This document shows positions 35,787 through 45,753 of a DNA stretch of 64,000 bases, one piece after another. The stretch comes from an uncultured Stenotrophomonas sp. (GTDB taxonomy: Bacteria > Pseudomonadota > Gammaproteobacteria > Xanthomonadales > Xanthomonadaceae). The stretch lies in contig CAJYNG010000023.1 of the NCBI GenBank assembly GCA_913775725.1, positions 1-64,000 on the forward strand, read 5' to 3'. Position 1 is the stretch's first letter, and each line of letters starts with the position of its first letter. The notes below the pieces were generated by a model, which was not told where the DNA came from, did no database searches, and saw nothing but the letters and a program-made list of their open reading frames with translations. The position numbers were made by a program, and so were the translations under genes.

Positions 35787-35879
35787 TGGCGGAGTGAGAG
35801 GGATTCGAACCCTCGATAGAGCTTTTGACCCTATACTCCCTTAGCAGGGGAGCCCCTTCGGCCACTCGGGCATCACTCC
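35787..35879 (-). tRNA. serX: tRNA-Ser (anticodon GCT)
   Basis: A 93-base tRNA on the minus strand with encoded CCA. The acceptor stem GGAGTGA pairs with TCACTCC, the anticodon loop reads CTGCTAAG (GCT, decoding AGC/AGU), a long variable arm is present as expected for serine, and the T-arm reads GGTTCGAATCC. The 3' half is the likely attachment site of the element to its left. The symbol is only a placeholder for a serine tRNA. Confidence 0.95.
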
Positions 35880-35957
35880 GGGGTTTTCTCCGCGTCTGGT
35901 GCGTTGCACCTCAGCGGGGCGTGAATCATAACGTTAATCGAGTGCGAAGGTAAAGCG

Positions 35958-36161
35958 TTATTCGGCAGAATTTTCGCTACCGGTGCCACCGGCTTCGTCA
36001 CCGCGCTGGATGCGCTGATAGATCTCTTCGCGATGCACAGCGACGTCCTTCGGCGCGGTGATGCCGATACGCACCTGGTTACCCTTGACGCCAAGCACGG
36101 TGACGCTCACCGAGTCTCCGATCATCAGGGTTTCGCCGACGCGGCGAGTCAGGATCAACAT
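35958..36161 (-). CDS. csrA: Carbon storage regulator CsrA/RsmA
   Basis: A 67-residue RNA-binding dimer that binds GGA motifs in mRNA leaders and controls translation of many genes, including motility and virulence genes in relatives. It begins [16 protein letters not shown] and contains [20 protein letters not shown] and [11 protein letters not shown], the RNA-contact parts. The ATG at 36161 matches the family start and has GGAG 10 bases before it. It lies downstream of alaS on the same strand, a standard order. Confidence 0.97.
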
Positions 36162-36308
36162 TTTTGTAAGTCTCCATGGAACCGTGTGGAAGGGTATCCC
36201 CCACCGGCTTGACGCTCCGTCAAGAAGCGCTACCACGACAAAGGGAAAAGATTCGCAATGGTACCGTCAGCCGTCCCGCTCCTACAAGGAGGGGGACGGC
36301 CAGGTTCA

Positions 36309-38957
36309 TCACAGGCGGGGGCTGACCCATTCGACGACTGCAGCCAGCGCAGTGGCAAGGGCGGGCCCGTCCTCGCCACCACCCTGGGCGAGGTCCGGGC
36401 GTCCGCCGCCCTTGCCCCCGATCTGACCGGCGATATGGGACAACAGTTCCCCGGCCTTGACCTTGCCCATTGCGCTGCCGTTCACACCCGCGACCAGAGC
36501 GGCCTTGCCGTCCTGGGCACCGGCCAGCACGATCACCGCGTCGCCCAGCTGCTGCTTCAGGCGGTCCATGGCGTCACGCAGGGCCTTGGCGTCGAAGCCC
36601 TCCAGACGGGCAGCCAGCACCTTCACGCCAGCGACTTCGACAGCCTGGCCGGACAGGTCGGCGGTAGCACCCGCGGCAACCTTGGCCTTCACGGCCTCCA
36701 GCTCGCGCTCCAGCTGTTTCTGACGCTGGCCAAGGGCACGGATCTTCTCGACCACGTCGGCGGCGCTGCCGCCGAGCAGTTCAGCGGCCTCGGCCAGGCG
36801 GGCCTCTTCGGCGTCCACGTAGTCCAGGGCGCCCTGGCCGGTGACCGCTTCGATACGGCGCACGCCGGCGGAGACGCCGCCCTCGGAGGTGATCTTGAAC
36901 AGGCCGATGTCGCCGGTACGGTTGACGTGGGTACCGCCGCACAGCTCGGTGGAGTAGTCACCCATCTTCAGCACGCGCACGTGCTCGCCGTACTTCTCGC
37001 CGAACAGGGCCATCGCGCCGAAGTCCAGCGCTTCCTGCATGCCCATGTTGTGGACTTCGGCGGCGTTGTTGGCACGCACCTGCTGATTGACCTTGCGTTC
37101 GATCACGGCCAGCTCTTCCGCGCTGATCGGCTGGAAGTGCGAGAAGTCGAAACGCAGGCGGTCCGGAGCGACCAGCGAGCCCTTCTGCTGCACGTGGGTA
37201 CCCAGCACTTCGCGCAGGGCCGCATGCAGCAGGTGGGTGGCGGAATGGTTGAGGATGGTGGCGCCACGGCGCTCGCCATCGACCTGGCCAGACAGCACGT
37301 CGCCGACCTTCAGGCCGCCTTCGGACAGGGTGCCGACGTGGCCATGGAACTGGCCGGCGAACTTCTGGGTGTCTTCCACCAGCAGGCGCACGCCGTTGCC
37401 GGTGAGCACGCCGGTGTCGCCGACCTGGCCGCCGGACTCGGCGTAGAACGGGGTCTGGTTGGTGATGACGATGACTGCGTCACCGGCATCGGCCGACTGC
37501 GCCGGACGACCGTCCTTGAGCAGGGCCAGCACGGTCAGGCCGTCGGCCTGCAGGCGGTCGTAGCCAAGGAACCGGGTCGGGCTCAGGGTCGCTACCAGCT
37601 CGGCCGGCAGCGTCACGCCGCCACCGAACTTGCCGGCCGCGCGCGCGGTCTCGCGCTGCTGCTCCATCGCGGCATCGAAACCGGCGATGTCGACAGTCAG
37701 GTCGCGCTCGCGGGCGATGTCCTGGGTCAGGTCGAGCGGGAAGCCATAGGTGTCGTACAGGCGGAACGCGTCAACGCCCGGGATCACGCCGTTGCTGGCC
37801 TTGCCGGCCACGTCCTCGAAGATCTTCATGCCGGCATCGAGGGTTTCTGCGAAACGTTCTTCCTCGGCCTGCAGCGCACGGGTGACGGTGTCCACTGCCG
37901 CCGGCAGTTCCGGATAGGCCTCGCCCATCTGCTCGACCAGGGTCGGCACCAGCTTGCTGAAGAACGGCTGGCGCACGCCCAGCATCCAGCCGTGGCGCAG
38001 GGCGCGGCGGATGATACGGCGCAGCACGTAACCGCGGCCTTCGTTGGACGGCAGCACGCCGTCGACGATCAGGAACGAGCAGGCACGGATGTGGTCGGCG
38101 ATCACGCGCAGCGACTTGTTTTCCAGATCGGCGGTGCCGGTCAGTTCGCTGGCCTTGCGGATCAGCGCCTGGAACAGGTCGATCTCGTAGTTGGTGTGCA
38201 CGTGCTGCAGGATCGCCGCCAGGCGCTCCAGGCCCATGCCGGTATCCACGCACGGTGCCGGCAGCGGCACCAGGGTGCCATCCGGCTGGCGGTCGAACTG
38301 CATGAACACCAGATTCCAGATTTCGATGAAGCGGTCGCCGTCTTCATCCGGGGAGCCCGGGGGGCCACCGGCGATGTGGTCACCGTGGTCGTAGAAGATC
38401 TCGGTGCACGGGCCGCACGGACCGGTGTCGGCCATCTGCCAGAAGTTGTCCGAGGCGAACGGCGCGCCCTTGTTGTCGCCGATGCGCACGATGCGCTCTT
38501 CCGGCACGCCAACCATGTCGCGCCACAGCGCGTAGGCTTCGTCATCGGTCTGGTAGACGGTGACCAGCAGACGCTCGGCCGGCAGCTTCCAGACCTGGGT
38601 CAGCAGTTCCCAGGCCCAGGCGATCGCATCCTTCTTGAAGTAGTCGCCGAACGACCAGTTGCCCAGCATTTCGAAGAAGGTGTGGTGGCGTGCGGTGTAG
38701 CCGACCTGATCGAGGTCGTTGTGCTTGCCGCCCGCGCGCAGGCAGCGCTGGACGTCGGCCGCGCGCACGTAGCTGCGCTTTTCCGCGCCAAGGAACACGT
38801 CCTTGAACTGCACCATGCCGGAGTTGGTGAACAGCAGGGTCGGATCATTGCCCGGCACCAGCGGCGCCGACGGCACGATGGTGTGGCCTTTGCCCTTGAA
38901 GAATTCAAGGAAGTCGCTGCGGATCTGGGAAGTCGTGAATTTGGCGGATGCGTTCAT
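36309..38957 (-). CDS. alaS: Alanyl-tRNA synthetase
   Basis: An 882-residue class II synthetase that charges tRNA-Ala. It starts [20 protein letters not shown] (ATG 38957) with class II motif 2 region [17 protein letters not shown]. The editing domain has [16 protein letters not shown] and the zinc-site motif [13 protein letters not shown], and a C-terminal C-Ala domain ends the protein. Length is typical. It lies 109 bases after recX and precedes csrA. The long open frame on the opposite strand is a shadow. Confidence 0.97.
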   Translation of the reverse strand: MNASAKFTTSQIRSDFLEFFKGKGHTIVPSAPLVPGNDPTLLFTNSGMVQFKDVFLGAEKRSYVRAADVQRCLRAGGKHNDLDQVGYTARHHTFFEMLGNWSFGDYFKKDAIAWAWELLTQVWKLPAERLLVTVYQTDDEAYALWRDMVGVPEERIVRIGDNKGAPFASDNFWQMADTGPCGPCTEIFYDHGDHIAGGPPGSPDEDGDRFIEIWNLVFMQFDRQPDGTLVPLPAPCVDTGMGLERLAAILQHVHTNYEIDLFQALIRKASELTGTADLENKSLRVIADHIRACSFLIVDGVLPSNEGRGYVLRRIIRRALRHGWMLGVRQPFFSKLVPTLVEQMGEAYPELPAAVDTVTRALQAEEERFAETLDAGMKIFEDVAGKASNGVIPGVDAFRLYDTYGFPLDLTQDIARERDLTVDIAGFDAAMEQQRETARAAGKFGGGVTLPAELVATLSPTRFLGYDRLQADGLTVLALLKDGRPAQSADAGDAVIVITNQTPFYAESGGQVGDTGVLTGNGVRLLVEDTQKFAGQFHGHVGTLSEGGLKVGDVLSGQVDGERRGATILNHSATHLLHAALREVLGTHVQQKGSLVAPDRLRFDFSHFQPISAEELAVIERKVNQQVRANNAAEVHNMGMQEALDFGAMALFGEKYGEHVRVLKMGDYSTELCGGTHVNRTGDIGLFKITSEGGVSAGVRRIEAVTGQGALDYVDAEEARLAEAAELLGGSAADVVEKIRALGQRQKQLERELEAVKAKVAAGATADLSGQAVEVAGVKVLAARLEGFDAKALRDAMDRLKQQLGDAVIVLAGAQDGKAALVAGVNGSAMGKVKAGELLSHIAGQIGGKGGGRPDLAQGGGEDGPALATALAAVVEWVSPRL

Positions 38958-39066
38958 TGGGGGCTGGCAGTCTGCGGGCCGGCGGGCCCGGACCACCGGC
39001 CGCGTTGGCCAGGGTCGCGAGGGACCGCCGAAAACCTAAAGGGTATCAGGCCCGGCGCCGCCAGTC

Positions 39067-39558
39067 TCAGTCATCCGGGTCGTAGCGGGTCGCACGGCGG
39101 ATGCTGTCGCCGTCGAAGCCACGTCGGGCCAGCAGATCAGCGGCCTTGCGCCGCTGCGTCAGGTCCTGCGGGCCGGCCTCGCCAAAGCGCCTGCGGACCA
39201 GATCACGGGCGTTTTCCTGCCAGTCGCCTTCATAGCTGTCCATCGCCGCGGCAATCGCGGCACTGTCCAGGCCGTGGGTCCCCAGCTCGGCGCGGACATG
39301 GATCGGCCCATAACCGGTGTTGGCGCGCATCCGCACCAGGTTCTCGGCAAAACGGGTGTCGTCCTGCCAGCCGGCCTCGGTCAGCTTGGCGACAGCTGCC
39401 TGCGCGGCTTCGTCTTCGATGCCACGGGCGGTCAGCTTGCGGGTGAGTTCCCTGCGCGAGTGCTCGCGGCGGACCAGCAGGCCCAGCGCCCGTTGCACGG
39501 GCGTCTGCTCGCGCGGCCGGCGTTTGCGACCACTGGGAATGTCGTCGGCGTCGGACAT
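39067..39558 (-). CDS. recX: Regulatory protein RecX
   Basis: A 163-residue protein that modulates RecA filament growth. It has three-helix repeats: [40 protein letters not shown] and [20 protein letters not shown]. The ATG at 39558 has GGAG 5 bases before it. It lies 110 bases after recA on the same strand, the usual position. Confidence 0.93.
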   Translation of the reverse strand: MSDADDIPSGRKRRPREQTPVQRALGLLVRREHSRRELTRKLTARGIEDEAAQAAVAKLTEAGWQDDTRFAENLVRMRANTGYGPIHVRAELGTHGLDSAAIAAAMDSYEGDWQENARDLVRRRFGEAGPQDLTQRRKAADLLARRGFDGDSIRRATRYDPDD

Positions 39559-39668
39559 CGGTGCTCCAAGGGTGGCGCCATCCGTGGCGCCCAGCCCATC
39601 CCTGGGCGATTCGAACCTGCGGGACAGGGCGACGTCACTGACGGCGCCGCCCTGCCCCACAGCAAGCC

Positions 39669-40706
39669 TTACTCGTCGTCGCCTTCGTCGTCGCCTTCCT
39701 CACGGGTGGCTTCGGTCGGCTGGAACTTCTCGCGCAGCTCGGCTTCGAGCTTCGCAGCAACCGTCGGGTTGTCGCGCAGGTAACCACGGGCGTTGTCCTT
39801 GCCCTGGCCGATGCGCTCCTCACCGTAGCTGTACCAGGCGCCGGCCTTCTCGACCAGCTTGGCGTCCACGCCCATGTCGATCAGCTCGCCTTCGCGGCTG
39901 ATGCCTTCGCCATACAGGATCTCGGTGATGACCTGCTTGAACGGAGGTGCCAGCTTGTTCTTGACGACCTTGATCTTGGTCTGGTTGCCGATGATCTCGT
40001 CGCCCTTCTTGATCGCGCCGATGCGACGGATGTCCAGACGGACCGAGGCGTAGAACTTCAGCGCGTTGCCACCGGTGGTGGTTTCCGGGCTCTGGCCCGG
40101 CATCATCACGCCGATCTTCATGCGCAACTGGTTGATGAAGACCACCAGGGTGTTGGAGCGCTTGATGTTGCCGGTCAGCTTGCGCAGCGCCTGGCTCATC
40201 AGGCGGGCCTGCAGGCCCGGCAGCTGATCGCCCATCTCGCCTTCGATTTCGGCTTTCGGCGTCAGCGCAGCGACCGAGTCGATCACCAGGATGTCGACCG
40301 AACCCGAACGGACCAGCATGTCGGCGATTTCCAGCGCCTGCTCACCGGTATCCGGCTGCGACAGCAGCAGGTCGTCCACGTTCACGCCCAGCTTGGCGGC
40401 GTAGATCGGGTCCAGCGCGTGCTCGGCGTCGATGAAGGCCGCGGTGCCGCCCATCTTCTGGCATTCGGCGATGGCCTGCAGGGTCAGCGTGGTCTTGCCC
40501 GAGGATTCCGGGCCGTAGATCTCGACGACACGGCCCTTCGGCAGACCGCCAATGCCCAGTGCGATGTCGAGCATCAGCGAGCCGGTCGGGATGGCTTCGA
40601 CGGGCTCGACCACACGGTCGCCCATGCGCATCACCGAGCCCTTGCCGAACTGCTTCTCGATCTGGCCCAGAGCTGCAGCGAGGGCGCGCTTCTTGTTCTC
40701 GTCCAT
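39669..40706 (-). CDS. recA: Recombinase RecA
   Basis: A 345-residue recombinase for homologous repair that also stimulates LexA self-cleavage. Walker A is GPESSGKT at residues 65-72. Other signs are [14 protein letters not shown] Walker B (here [16 protein letters not shown]) and the L2 DNA loop region ([17 protein letters not shown]). I chose the ATG at 40706 ([20 protein letters not shown]), which gives the standard length and has AAGGA 7 bases upstream; an ATG 21 codons earlier exists. It follows lexA by 204 bases. No LexA box is seen in that gap. Confidence 0.97.
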   Translation of the reverse strand: MDENKKRALAAALGQIEKQFGKGSVMRMGDRVVEPVEAIPTGSLMLDIALGIGGLPKGRVVEIYGPESSGKTTLTLQAIAECQKMGGTAAFIDAEHALDPIYAAKLGVNVDDLLLSQPDTGEQALEIADMLVRSGSVDILVIDSVAALTPKAEIEGEMGDQLPGLQARLMSQALRKLTGNIKRSNTLVVFINQLRMKIGVMMPGQSPETTTGGNALKFYASVRLDIRRIGAIKKGDEIIGNQTKIKVVKNKLAPPFKQVITEILYGEGISREGELIDMGVDAKLVEKAGAWYSYGEERIGQGKDNARGYLRDNPTVAAKLEAELREKFQPTEATREEGDDEGDDE

Positions 40707-40910
40707 CGGTTGGGTCCTTGCAGAGGTCGTGTCGTTGGAGGTGCTGTCTTTGGGGGTCTTCTTTGCCATGGGCTCACTTTAAGTCGGACGTATCGCACAG
40801 GCTGAGATTCTGCCCGGCGCTCTGAAAAGAATTATCGGACATCCGTACCAACCTCAGTGGAACCAGAGAATCGCCACAAAAGACCGCGGGGTAGTGCGCT
40901 ATGGAACGGG

Positions 40911-41546
40911 TCAACGGTTGGGCCGCAGCAGGCCGCAATAGAGGCCCTCGATCGCGAAATCCTGATCAGGCAGCACTTCGATCGGCTTGTAGTCGGGATT
41001 GCGCGGCAGCAGGCGGATGCGGTCCTTGGCAATCTTCAGCAGCTTGACGGTGATCTCGTCATCGATGCGGGCCACCACGATCTGCCCGGAATGGGCGTCG
41101 CGGGTGCGGTGCACGCCGATTAGGTCACCGTCGAAGATGCCCTCGTCAATCATCGAATCGCCCTGCACCTTCAACAGGTAGTCTGGCGCCGGTGAGAAGA
41201 ACACCCGGTCCAGCACCACGAAATCGTCCGAGCCGATGTCGGCGCCGATCGGCAGGCCGGCCGCAACCCGGCCCAGCACCGGCAGGCGCAGCACGCTGTC
41301 CGGCAGGCCCGGCTCGGCCAGCTTTTCGACCGGCGGCGCCTGCACCAGGCGGATGCCGCGGGCCTGGCCGGGGATGCGACGGATCGCACCGGCCTGCTCC
41401 AGGGCCTCCAGGTGGTACTGGGCCGCGCGCACGCCCTTGAAGCCGAACGCACGTGCGATTTCAGTCTGCGACGGCGGTGCGCCTTCGCTCTCGATACGCT
41501 CGGCGATCAACTGCAGGATCGCCTGCTGGGTGTCGGTCAGGTCCAT
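40911..41546 (-). CDS. lexA: SOS repressor LexA
   Basis: A 211-residue repressor of the DNA damage response. It has a winged helix-turn-helix (PPSQTEIARAFGFKGVRAAQ), the Ala96-Gly97 cleavage site in RVAAGLPIGA, the catalytic Ser131 (VQGDSMID) and Lys168 (ITVKLLK). The ATG at 41546 gives the family start MDLTDTQQAILQLIAERI. A perfect LexA palindrome lies 3 bases upstream, over the ribosome-binding region, so repression is direct. It leads the lexA-recA-recX group. Confidence 0.97.
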   Translation of the reverse strand: MDLTDTQQAILQLIAERIESEGAPPSQTEIARAFGFKGVRAAQYHLEALEQAGAIRRIPGQARGIRLVQAPPVEKLAEPGLPDSVLRLPVLGRVAAGLPIGADIGSDDFVVLDRVFFSPAPDYLLKVQGDSMIDEGIFDGDLIGVHRTRDAHSGQIVVARIDDEITVKLLKIAKDRIRLLPRNPDYKPIEVLPDQDFAIEGLYCGLLRPNR

Positions 41547-41548
41547 GG

Positions 41549-41567
41549 TTAGTAGTATTACTACTAA
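41549..41567 (-). promoter_or_regulatory. LexA operator (Xanthomonadaceae type)
   Basis: TTAGTAGTATTACTACTAA is a perfect 19-bp palindrome, 3 bases before the lexA start. It matches the TTAGTA...TACTAA operator known for lexA genes of Xanthomonas relatives. Confidence 0.9.
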
Positions 41568-41610
41568 CGTGCGGGACTGCAAGTGCCGAAGACGACACGG
41601 CGACATCTGC

Positions 41611-41689
41611 AGTGCCGAGCCGTGCTCGGCAATGTGGCGAATGGCTGGGCTGACCTGGGCAAGAGCAGCCGAGCATGGCTCGGCTCTAC
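41611..41689 (-). repeat. Two SMAG-type palindromes
   Basis: GCCGAGC-CGT-GCTCGGC (41614-41630) and AGCCGAGC-ATG-GCTCGGCT followed by CTAC (41667-41689). The second is a minus-strand SMAG unit (GTAG plus palindrome). They lie between ubiB-like and lexA. Confidence 0.8.
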
Positions 41690-41707
41690 AGGAATCGCTG
41701 CGCGATT

Positions 41708-41737
41708 CCGCGGTAAACACACTCATGTGTGTTTACC
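41708..41737 (-). terminator. Hairpin over the end of the ABC1 kinase gene
   Basis: GCGGTAAACACAC pairs with GTGTGTTTACCGC around a 4-base loop and includes the stop codon of the kinase gene. A second small hairpin (GGAATCGCTGCGCGATTCC) follows. There is no T-run, so factor-independent termination is uncertain. Confidence 0.5.
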
Positions 41738-43408
41738 GCTTCTCCATATCGAGAACAGTATCCACACGCCGCAGAAGCCGGCGCCGATGAAGCCGCACAC
41801 ACCCAGCGCCAGCAGCCAGCGGCTGGAGACGCCGCCGACGCTGTGCATCACGATTGACGAGCCGATGATCAGCGCAGCAGTGACGATGCCCATCACCAGC
41901 CGGTTCGCGGCCCGGTTGACCTGCTCGCCGAAGCCCTGCAGCGCGCTGGTTTCCACCTTCAACTGCAGGCGCCCACGGCGCGCCGCCTGGACCAGCTTGC
42001 GCAGGTCGCGGGGAAGCTCACCGGCGAAGTCGACCAGGCCCAGCAGACTGCGGCGGCCTCGCTTGAGCAGCGCCTTGGGCGCATAGCGCTGCAGCACCAC
42101 CCGCTCCAGGAACGGACGCGCGGCACTGGCCATGTCGAAATCCGGGTCCAGCTGCCGCCCCATGCCTTCCAGGGTCAGGAACGCCTTGATCATCAGCGCC
42201 AGGTCGGCCGGCAGGGTCAGGCTGTAGCTGCGCAGCAGCTGGGTGATGTCGCCCAGCATCAGGCCGATACGCAGGTCCTTCAGCGGCACGCCACGGTACT
42301 GGTCGACGAACTGGCTGATGTCATGCTGCAGCCGGTTCTCGTCCACTTCCACGCCACCTGCCCAGTCCAGCAGCACGTCGGCCACACCCTGCGGGTCCTG
42401 CTCGACCAGCCCGTGCAGCAGTTGCGCGACCTGGAAGCGGCGCACTTCCGACAGCGCGCCGACCATGCCGAAATCGATCACGCCGATGCGGCCGTCGCGC
42501 AGGTAGATAATGTTGCCCGGATGCGGATCGGCATGGAAGCTGCCGTCCTCCAGCACCATCTTCAACACGATGTCCGCGCCACGCCGCGCCATTTCGCGCC
42601 GGTCCAGTCCTGCCGCATCGACGCCGGCCAGGTCACGCCCGGGAATGCCGTCGACGAAGTCCTGCACATTCAGGCTTTCGCAGGTCCACTGCCAGTGCAC
42701 GCGGGGAATCAGGATGTCGTCACGACCGTTGAAGTTGCGCGCGATGCGCTCGGCATTGCGGCATTCGGCGGCGAAATCCAGCTCGCGGCGCAGCGATACG
42801 GTGAACTGCTGCACGACCTCGGCCGGACGATAGCGGCGCAGGTCCGGCAGTCGGGCCTCGACGATCTCGGCCAGGCGGGCCAGCAGCCGCAGGTCGGCCT
42901 CGACCACATCGCGGATGCCGGGGCGGCGCACCTTCAGCACTACCTCGCGACCATCATGCAGGCGCGCGCGATGGGCCTGCGCCAGCGAGGCGGCGGCCAT
43001 CGGGGTTTCATCGAGGAAAGCGAACACGTCCTGCGGCGACGCACCAAGATCGGCTTCGAGCTGCTCGCGGATATCCGCGTATGGCAGCGCCGGCACCGCG
43101 TTCTGCAGCTCAGAGAGCTCGGCGATCCATTCCGGCGGCAGCAAGTCAACGCGCGTTGCCAGCACCTGCCCAAGCTTGACGAAGGTCGGGCCGAGATCCT
43201 GCATCGCGCTGCGCACACGTACCGGCGCGGTCATCCGCAGCAGTTCCTGCCGCTCCTCGTTCCAGTGCAGCAGGCGCCCTGCCCGCTCCAGCGTGCTGGC
43301 CAGGCCGATGCGCCGCACCACGTCGCCGAAGCCATAGCGGATCAGGACGACGGCGATTTCCTGCAGTCGGCCCAGGTCACGGACCGTGCCCAGCGTTTCC
43401 CACATCAT
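41723..43408 (-). CDS. ABC1/UbiB-family atypical protein kinase
   Basis: A 561-residue membrane-associated protein with the KxGQ motif of the family (LGPTFVKLGQVLATRVDLLP), the Ala-rich nucleotide loop (AAASLAQAHRA), DGSFHADPHPGNI and the metal-binding IDFGMVG. Two helices close the C-terminus (VMGIVTAALIIGSSIVM, LLALGVCGFIGAGFCGVWIL). UbiB supports ubiquinone biosynthesis as an ATPase that may extract lipid intermediates. Xanthomonads can have more than one ABC1 gene, so I leave the symbol open. It ends in a hairpin before lexA. Confidence 0.85.
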   Translation of the reverse strand: MMWETLGTVRDLGRLQEIAVVLIRYGFGDVVRRIGLASTLERAGRLLHWNEERQELLRMTAPVRVRSAMQDLGPTFVKLGQVLATRVDLLPPEWIAELSELQNAVPALPYADIREQLEADLGASPQDVFAFLDETPMAAASLAQAHRARLHDGREVVLKVRRPGIRDVVEADLRLLARLAEIVEARLPDLRRYRPAEVVQQFTVSLRRELDFAAECRNAERIARNFNGRDDILIPRVHWQWTCESLNVQDFVDGIPGRDLAGVDAAGLDRREMARRGADIVLKMVLEDGSFHADPHPGNIIYLRDGRIGVIDFGMVGALSEVRRFQVAQLLHGLVEQDPQGVADVLLDWAGGVEVDENRLQHDISQFVDQYRGVPLKDLRIGLMLGDITQLLRSYSLTLPADLALMIKAFLTLEGMGRQLDPDFDMASAARPFLERVVLQRYAPKALLKRGRRSLLGLVDFAGELPRDLRKLVQAARRGRLQLKVETSALQGFGEQVNRAANRLVMGIVTAALIIGSSIVMHSVGGVSSRWLLALGVCGFIGAGFCGVWILFSIWRSGKHT

Positions 43409-43439
43409 GCGTGCTCCGGACGATTACCGGAGCAGCATG

Positions 43440-43940
43440 TCACAGCTGGGCGTCGATACCGCGCAATGCCGCCGCCACGGTTTGCCGGCGGATGGCTTCG
43501 CGGTCGCCATCGAACTGGAAGAGTTCGGCGCGGGCATAGCCGCCACGGCGCTTCCAGCCGATCCAGACACTGCCGACCGGCTTGTCCGGGCTGCCGCCAC
43601 CGGGGCCGGCGATGCCGGTTACCGCGACGGCGATGCCGGCGCCGGAATTGACCAGCGCACCGGACACCATTTCCAGCACGGTTTCGCGGCTGACCGCGCC
43701 GAACTGCTCCAGCGTCTGCGCACGCACGCCCAGCAGGCGCTGCTTGGCTTCGTAGCTGTAGACCACCATGCCGCAGTCGAAGAACGCCGAGGAACCGGCG
43801 ATGTCGGTCATGCATTTGGCAATCCAACCGCCACTGCAGCTTTCAGCGGTCACCAGCTGCAGCGAGGCCTGCTGCAGGCGCTGCCCGAGCGCGGCGGACT
43901 GGGCATTGAGTTCAGCGTCGGTGGGAATGGACATCAGCAT
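43440..43940 (-). CDS. CinA-type nicotinamide-nucleotide amidohydrolase (PncC)
   Basis: A 166-residue single-domain CinA C-terminal protein that deamidates nicotinamide mononucleotide in NAD salvage. It shows LVTAESCSGGWIAKCMTDIA, VVYSYEAKQRLLGV and AVTGIAGPGGGSPDKPVGSV, the active-site parts. The start at 43940 (or the ATG two codons later) has no good ribosome-binding site. It lies between hflX and the ABC1 kinase; a SMAG repeat precedes it. Confidence 0.9.
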   Translation of the reverse strand: MLMSIPTDAELNAQSAALGQRLQQASLQLVTAESCSGGWIAKCMTDIAGSSAFFDCGMVVYSYEAKQRLLGVRAQTLEQFGAVSRETVLEMVSGALVNSGAGIAVAVTGIAGPGGGSPDKPVGSVWIGWKRRGGYARAELFQFDGDREAIRRQTVAAALRGIDAQL

Positions 43941-44015
43941 GACGGTGGGGTGAAGAACCTGCACGTTGTACCGCAGATGACAGCCGGATGTCGCGCCCCT
44001 CCGGCGCGGTTGCGT

Positions 44016-44038
44016 TGCCGGCCAGCGGCCGGCACTAC
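44016..44038 (-). repeat. SMAG-type palindrome
   Basis: TGCCGGCC-AGC-GGCCGGCA followed by CTAC; on the minus strand it begins with GTAG. Confidence 0.8.
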
Positions 44039-44056
44039 CAGGCATCGGCCGCTAGC

Positions 44057-45367
44057 TCACCACTCCGGCAGTTTCTCCGGCAGCAGCGCCCGGATGGGCG
44101 CGCCGTCGGCACTGGCGGCCAGCTTTTCGGCTTCGGCGATCGGCAGGTCCACCTGCAGCAGCCAGCCATCTTCATCGGCCTGCTCGTTGCGGATCACTTC
44201 CAGCTGGTGCAGGCGCGCACGCAGGCGGCCTGCATCCGGCGGCAGTCGCAGTTCGCCGGTAACGTGCTGCAGGCCCAGGCGCTTGCCCAGCACCGCCTGC
44301 AGCAGCTCCAGGCCCTGCCCGTCACGCGCGGAAATCCACACCCGCTCGCGACGCGACTCGTCCGGGATACCGTCCTGGCCATCGTGGCGGACGTCGGCAC
44401 CCTCGATGCGGTCGATCTTGTTGAACACCAGCAGCTGCGGCAGATCGCCGGCACCGACCGCGGTCAGCACTTCGTCGACCTGGGCGATGCGCTCCTCGCG
44501 GTGCGGATCGGCAGCGTCGACCACGTGCAGCAGGAAGTCAGCCTCGCGCGCCTCGGACAGGGTCGAGCGGAACGCGGCAACCAGGTCATGCGGCAGGTCA
44601 CGGACAAAGCCGACGGTATCGGCCAGCACCACGTTGCCACCCGGGACCGCGATGCGGCGCACGGTCGGATCCAGCGTTGCGAACAGCTGGTCGGCGGCAT
44701 AGGCCTCCGCGCCGGTCATGGCGTTGAACAGGGTCGACTTGCCAGCGTTGGTGTAGCCCACCAGGGCCACGCGCGGCAGCTCGCTGCGCACACGTGCACG
44801 GCGCATCTGGGTGCGCTGCACCTCGACCTTTTCCAGGCGCTTCTGCAGCTGCTCGACCCGCTTCTGCAGCAGACGGCGGTCGGTTTCCAGCTGGGTTTCA
44901 CCCGGGCCGCGCAGGCCGATCGAACCACCACGCTGGCGCTCCAGGTGGGTCCAGCCGCGCACCAGCCGTGTGGCCAGGTGACGCAGCTGCGCCAGTTCGA
45001 CCTGCAGCTTGCCTTCGTGGCTGTGCGCACGCTGGGCAAAGATGTCCAGGATGAGGCCGGTACGGTCGATCACCCGGCGCTCGAGGAAGCGTTCCAGGTT
45101 GCGTTCCTGGCCCGGGCTCAACGCATGGTTGACCAGGATCAGGTCGGCACCGCTGGCGTCGGCCGCCGCCTTGATCTCGTCCAGCTTGCCGCTGCCGATC
45201 AGGGTCGACGGATTCGGACGGTCCAGGCGCGCCGTGATCGTCGCGGCGATGCTGGCCCCAGCCGAGCGGGCCAGATCACCGAATTCTTCCAGCACATCGT
45301 CTTCCAGCTTGCCGAAATGGGGCTGGATCAACAGGGCGTGTTCGCCCTTTTTCGAGCGGTCAAACAT
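44057..45367 (-). CDS. hflX: Ribosome-associated GTPase HflX
   Basis: A 436-residue GTPase that binds the 50S subunit and can split stalled ribosomes. It has the N-terminal HflX domain with LIGSGKLDEIKAA, the linker QRGGSIGLRGPGETQLETDR, and a G domain with VALVGYTNAGKSTLFNAMTG (G1), LADTVGFVRDLP (G3) and VFNKIDRIEG (G4). It starts 14 bases after hfq, so the two are co-transcribed. Confidence 0.96.
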   Translation of the reverse strand: MFDRSKKGEHALLIQPHFGKLEDDVLEEFGDLARSAGASIAATITARLDRPNPSTLIGSGKLDEIKAAADASGADLILVNHALSPGQERNLERFLERRVIDRTGLILDIFAQRAHSHEGKLQVELAQLRHLATRLVRGWTHLERQRGGSIGLRGPGETQLETDRRLLQKRVEQLQKRLEKVEVQRTQMRRARVRSELPRVALVGYTNAGKSTLFNAMTGAEAYAADQLFATLDPTVRRIAVPGGNVVLADTVGFVRDLPHDLVAAFRSTLSEAREADFLLHVVDAADPHREERIAQVDEVLTAVGAGDLPQLLVFNKIDRIEGADVRHDGQDGIPDESRRERVWISARDGQGLELLQAVLGKRLGLQHVTGELRLPPDAGRLRARLHQLEVIRNEQADEDGWLLQVDLPIAEAEKLAASADGAPIRALLPEKLPEW

Positions 45368-45381
45368 TCACCGCTCCGGTA

Positions 45382-45657
45382 TTACTCGTCTGCTTCATCA
45401 CCTGCCTGACCACCTTCACCCGACTGCACGTAACCACCGCCCGGGCCGACCTTCACGTTGCGTGCCGGAACGACCGTGGAAATGGCGTGCTTGTAGACCA
45501 TCTGACTGACCGTATTGCGCAGCAGGACCACGAACTGGTCGAACGACTCGATCGTGCCCTGCAGCTTGATGCCGTTGACCAGGTACACCGAAACCGGCAC
45601 GCGCTCGCGCCGCAGTGCGTTCAAGAAAGGATCCTGCAGAGATTGCCCCTTGGACAT
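45382..45657 (-). CDS. hfq: RNA chaperone Hfq
   Basis: A 91-residue Sm-like hexameric protein that pairs small RNAs with mRNAs. It reads [20 protein letters not shown], the Sm1 part [18 protein letters not shown], and the Sm2 signature [11 protein letters not shown]. The Gly-rich acidic tail ([16 protein letters not shown]) is typical. It lies between miaA and hflX, the conserved order. Confidence 0.97.
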   Translation of the reverse strand: MSKGQSLQDPFLNALRRERVPVSVYLVNGIKLQGTIESFDQFVVLLRNTVSQMVYKHAISTVVPARNVKVGPGGGYVQSGEGGQAGDEADE

Positions 45658-45753
45658 TGCACACTCCTGATTATTGTTCTTATTGGGTTGCCGACGGTTG
45701 CCACGGCCCCCGAGCCGCCCGCCGACCGATGATGTTACACGGCTGGCGGGGGT

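Noticed and set aside
35787..35879. A second copy of the tRNA-Ser 3' end elsewhere in the window as the left attachment site
   Set aside because: I looked for the T-arm and acceptor sequence in the accessory part and did not find a convincing direct repeat; it may lie left of the window.
36258..39446. A 1062-codon open frame on the plus strand opposite alaS and recX
   Set aside because: It is the antisense shadow of GC-rich alaS (and part of recX), which have all their catalytic motifs. The plus frame has no domain features.
40707..40910. A LexA box before recA
   Set aside because: No TTAGTA...TACTAA-like sequence is visible between lexA and recA.
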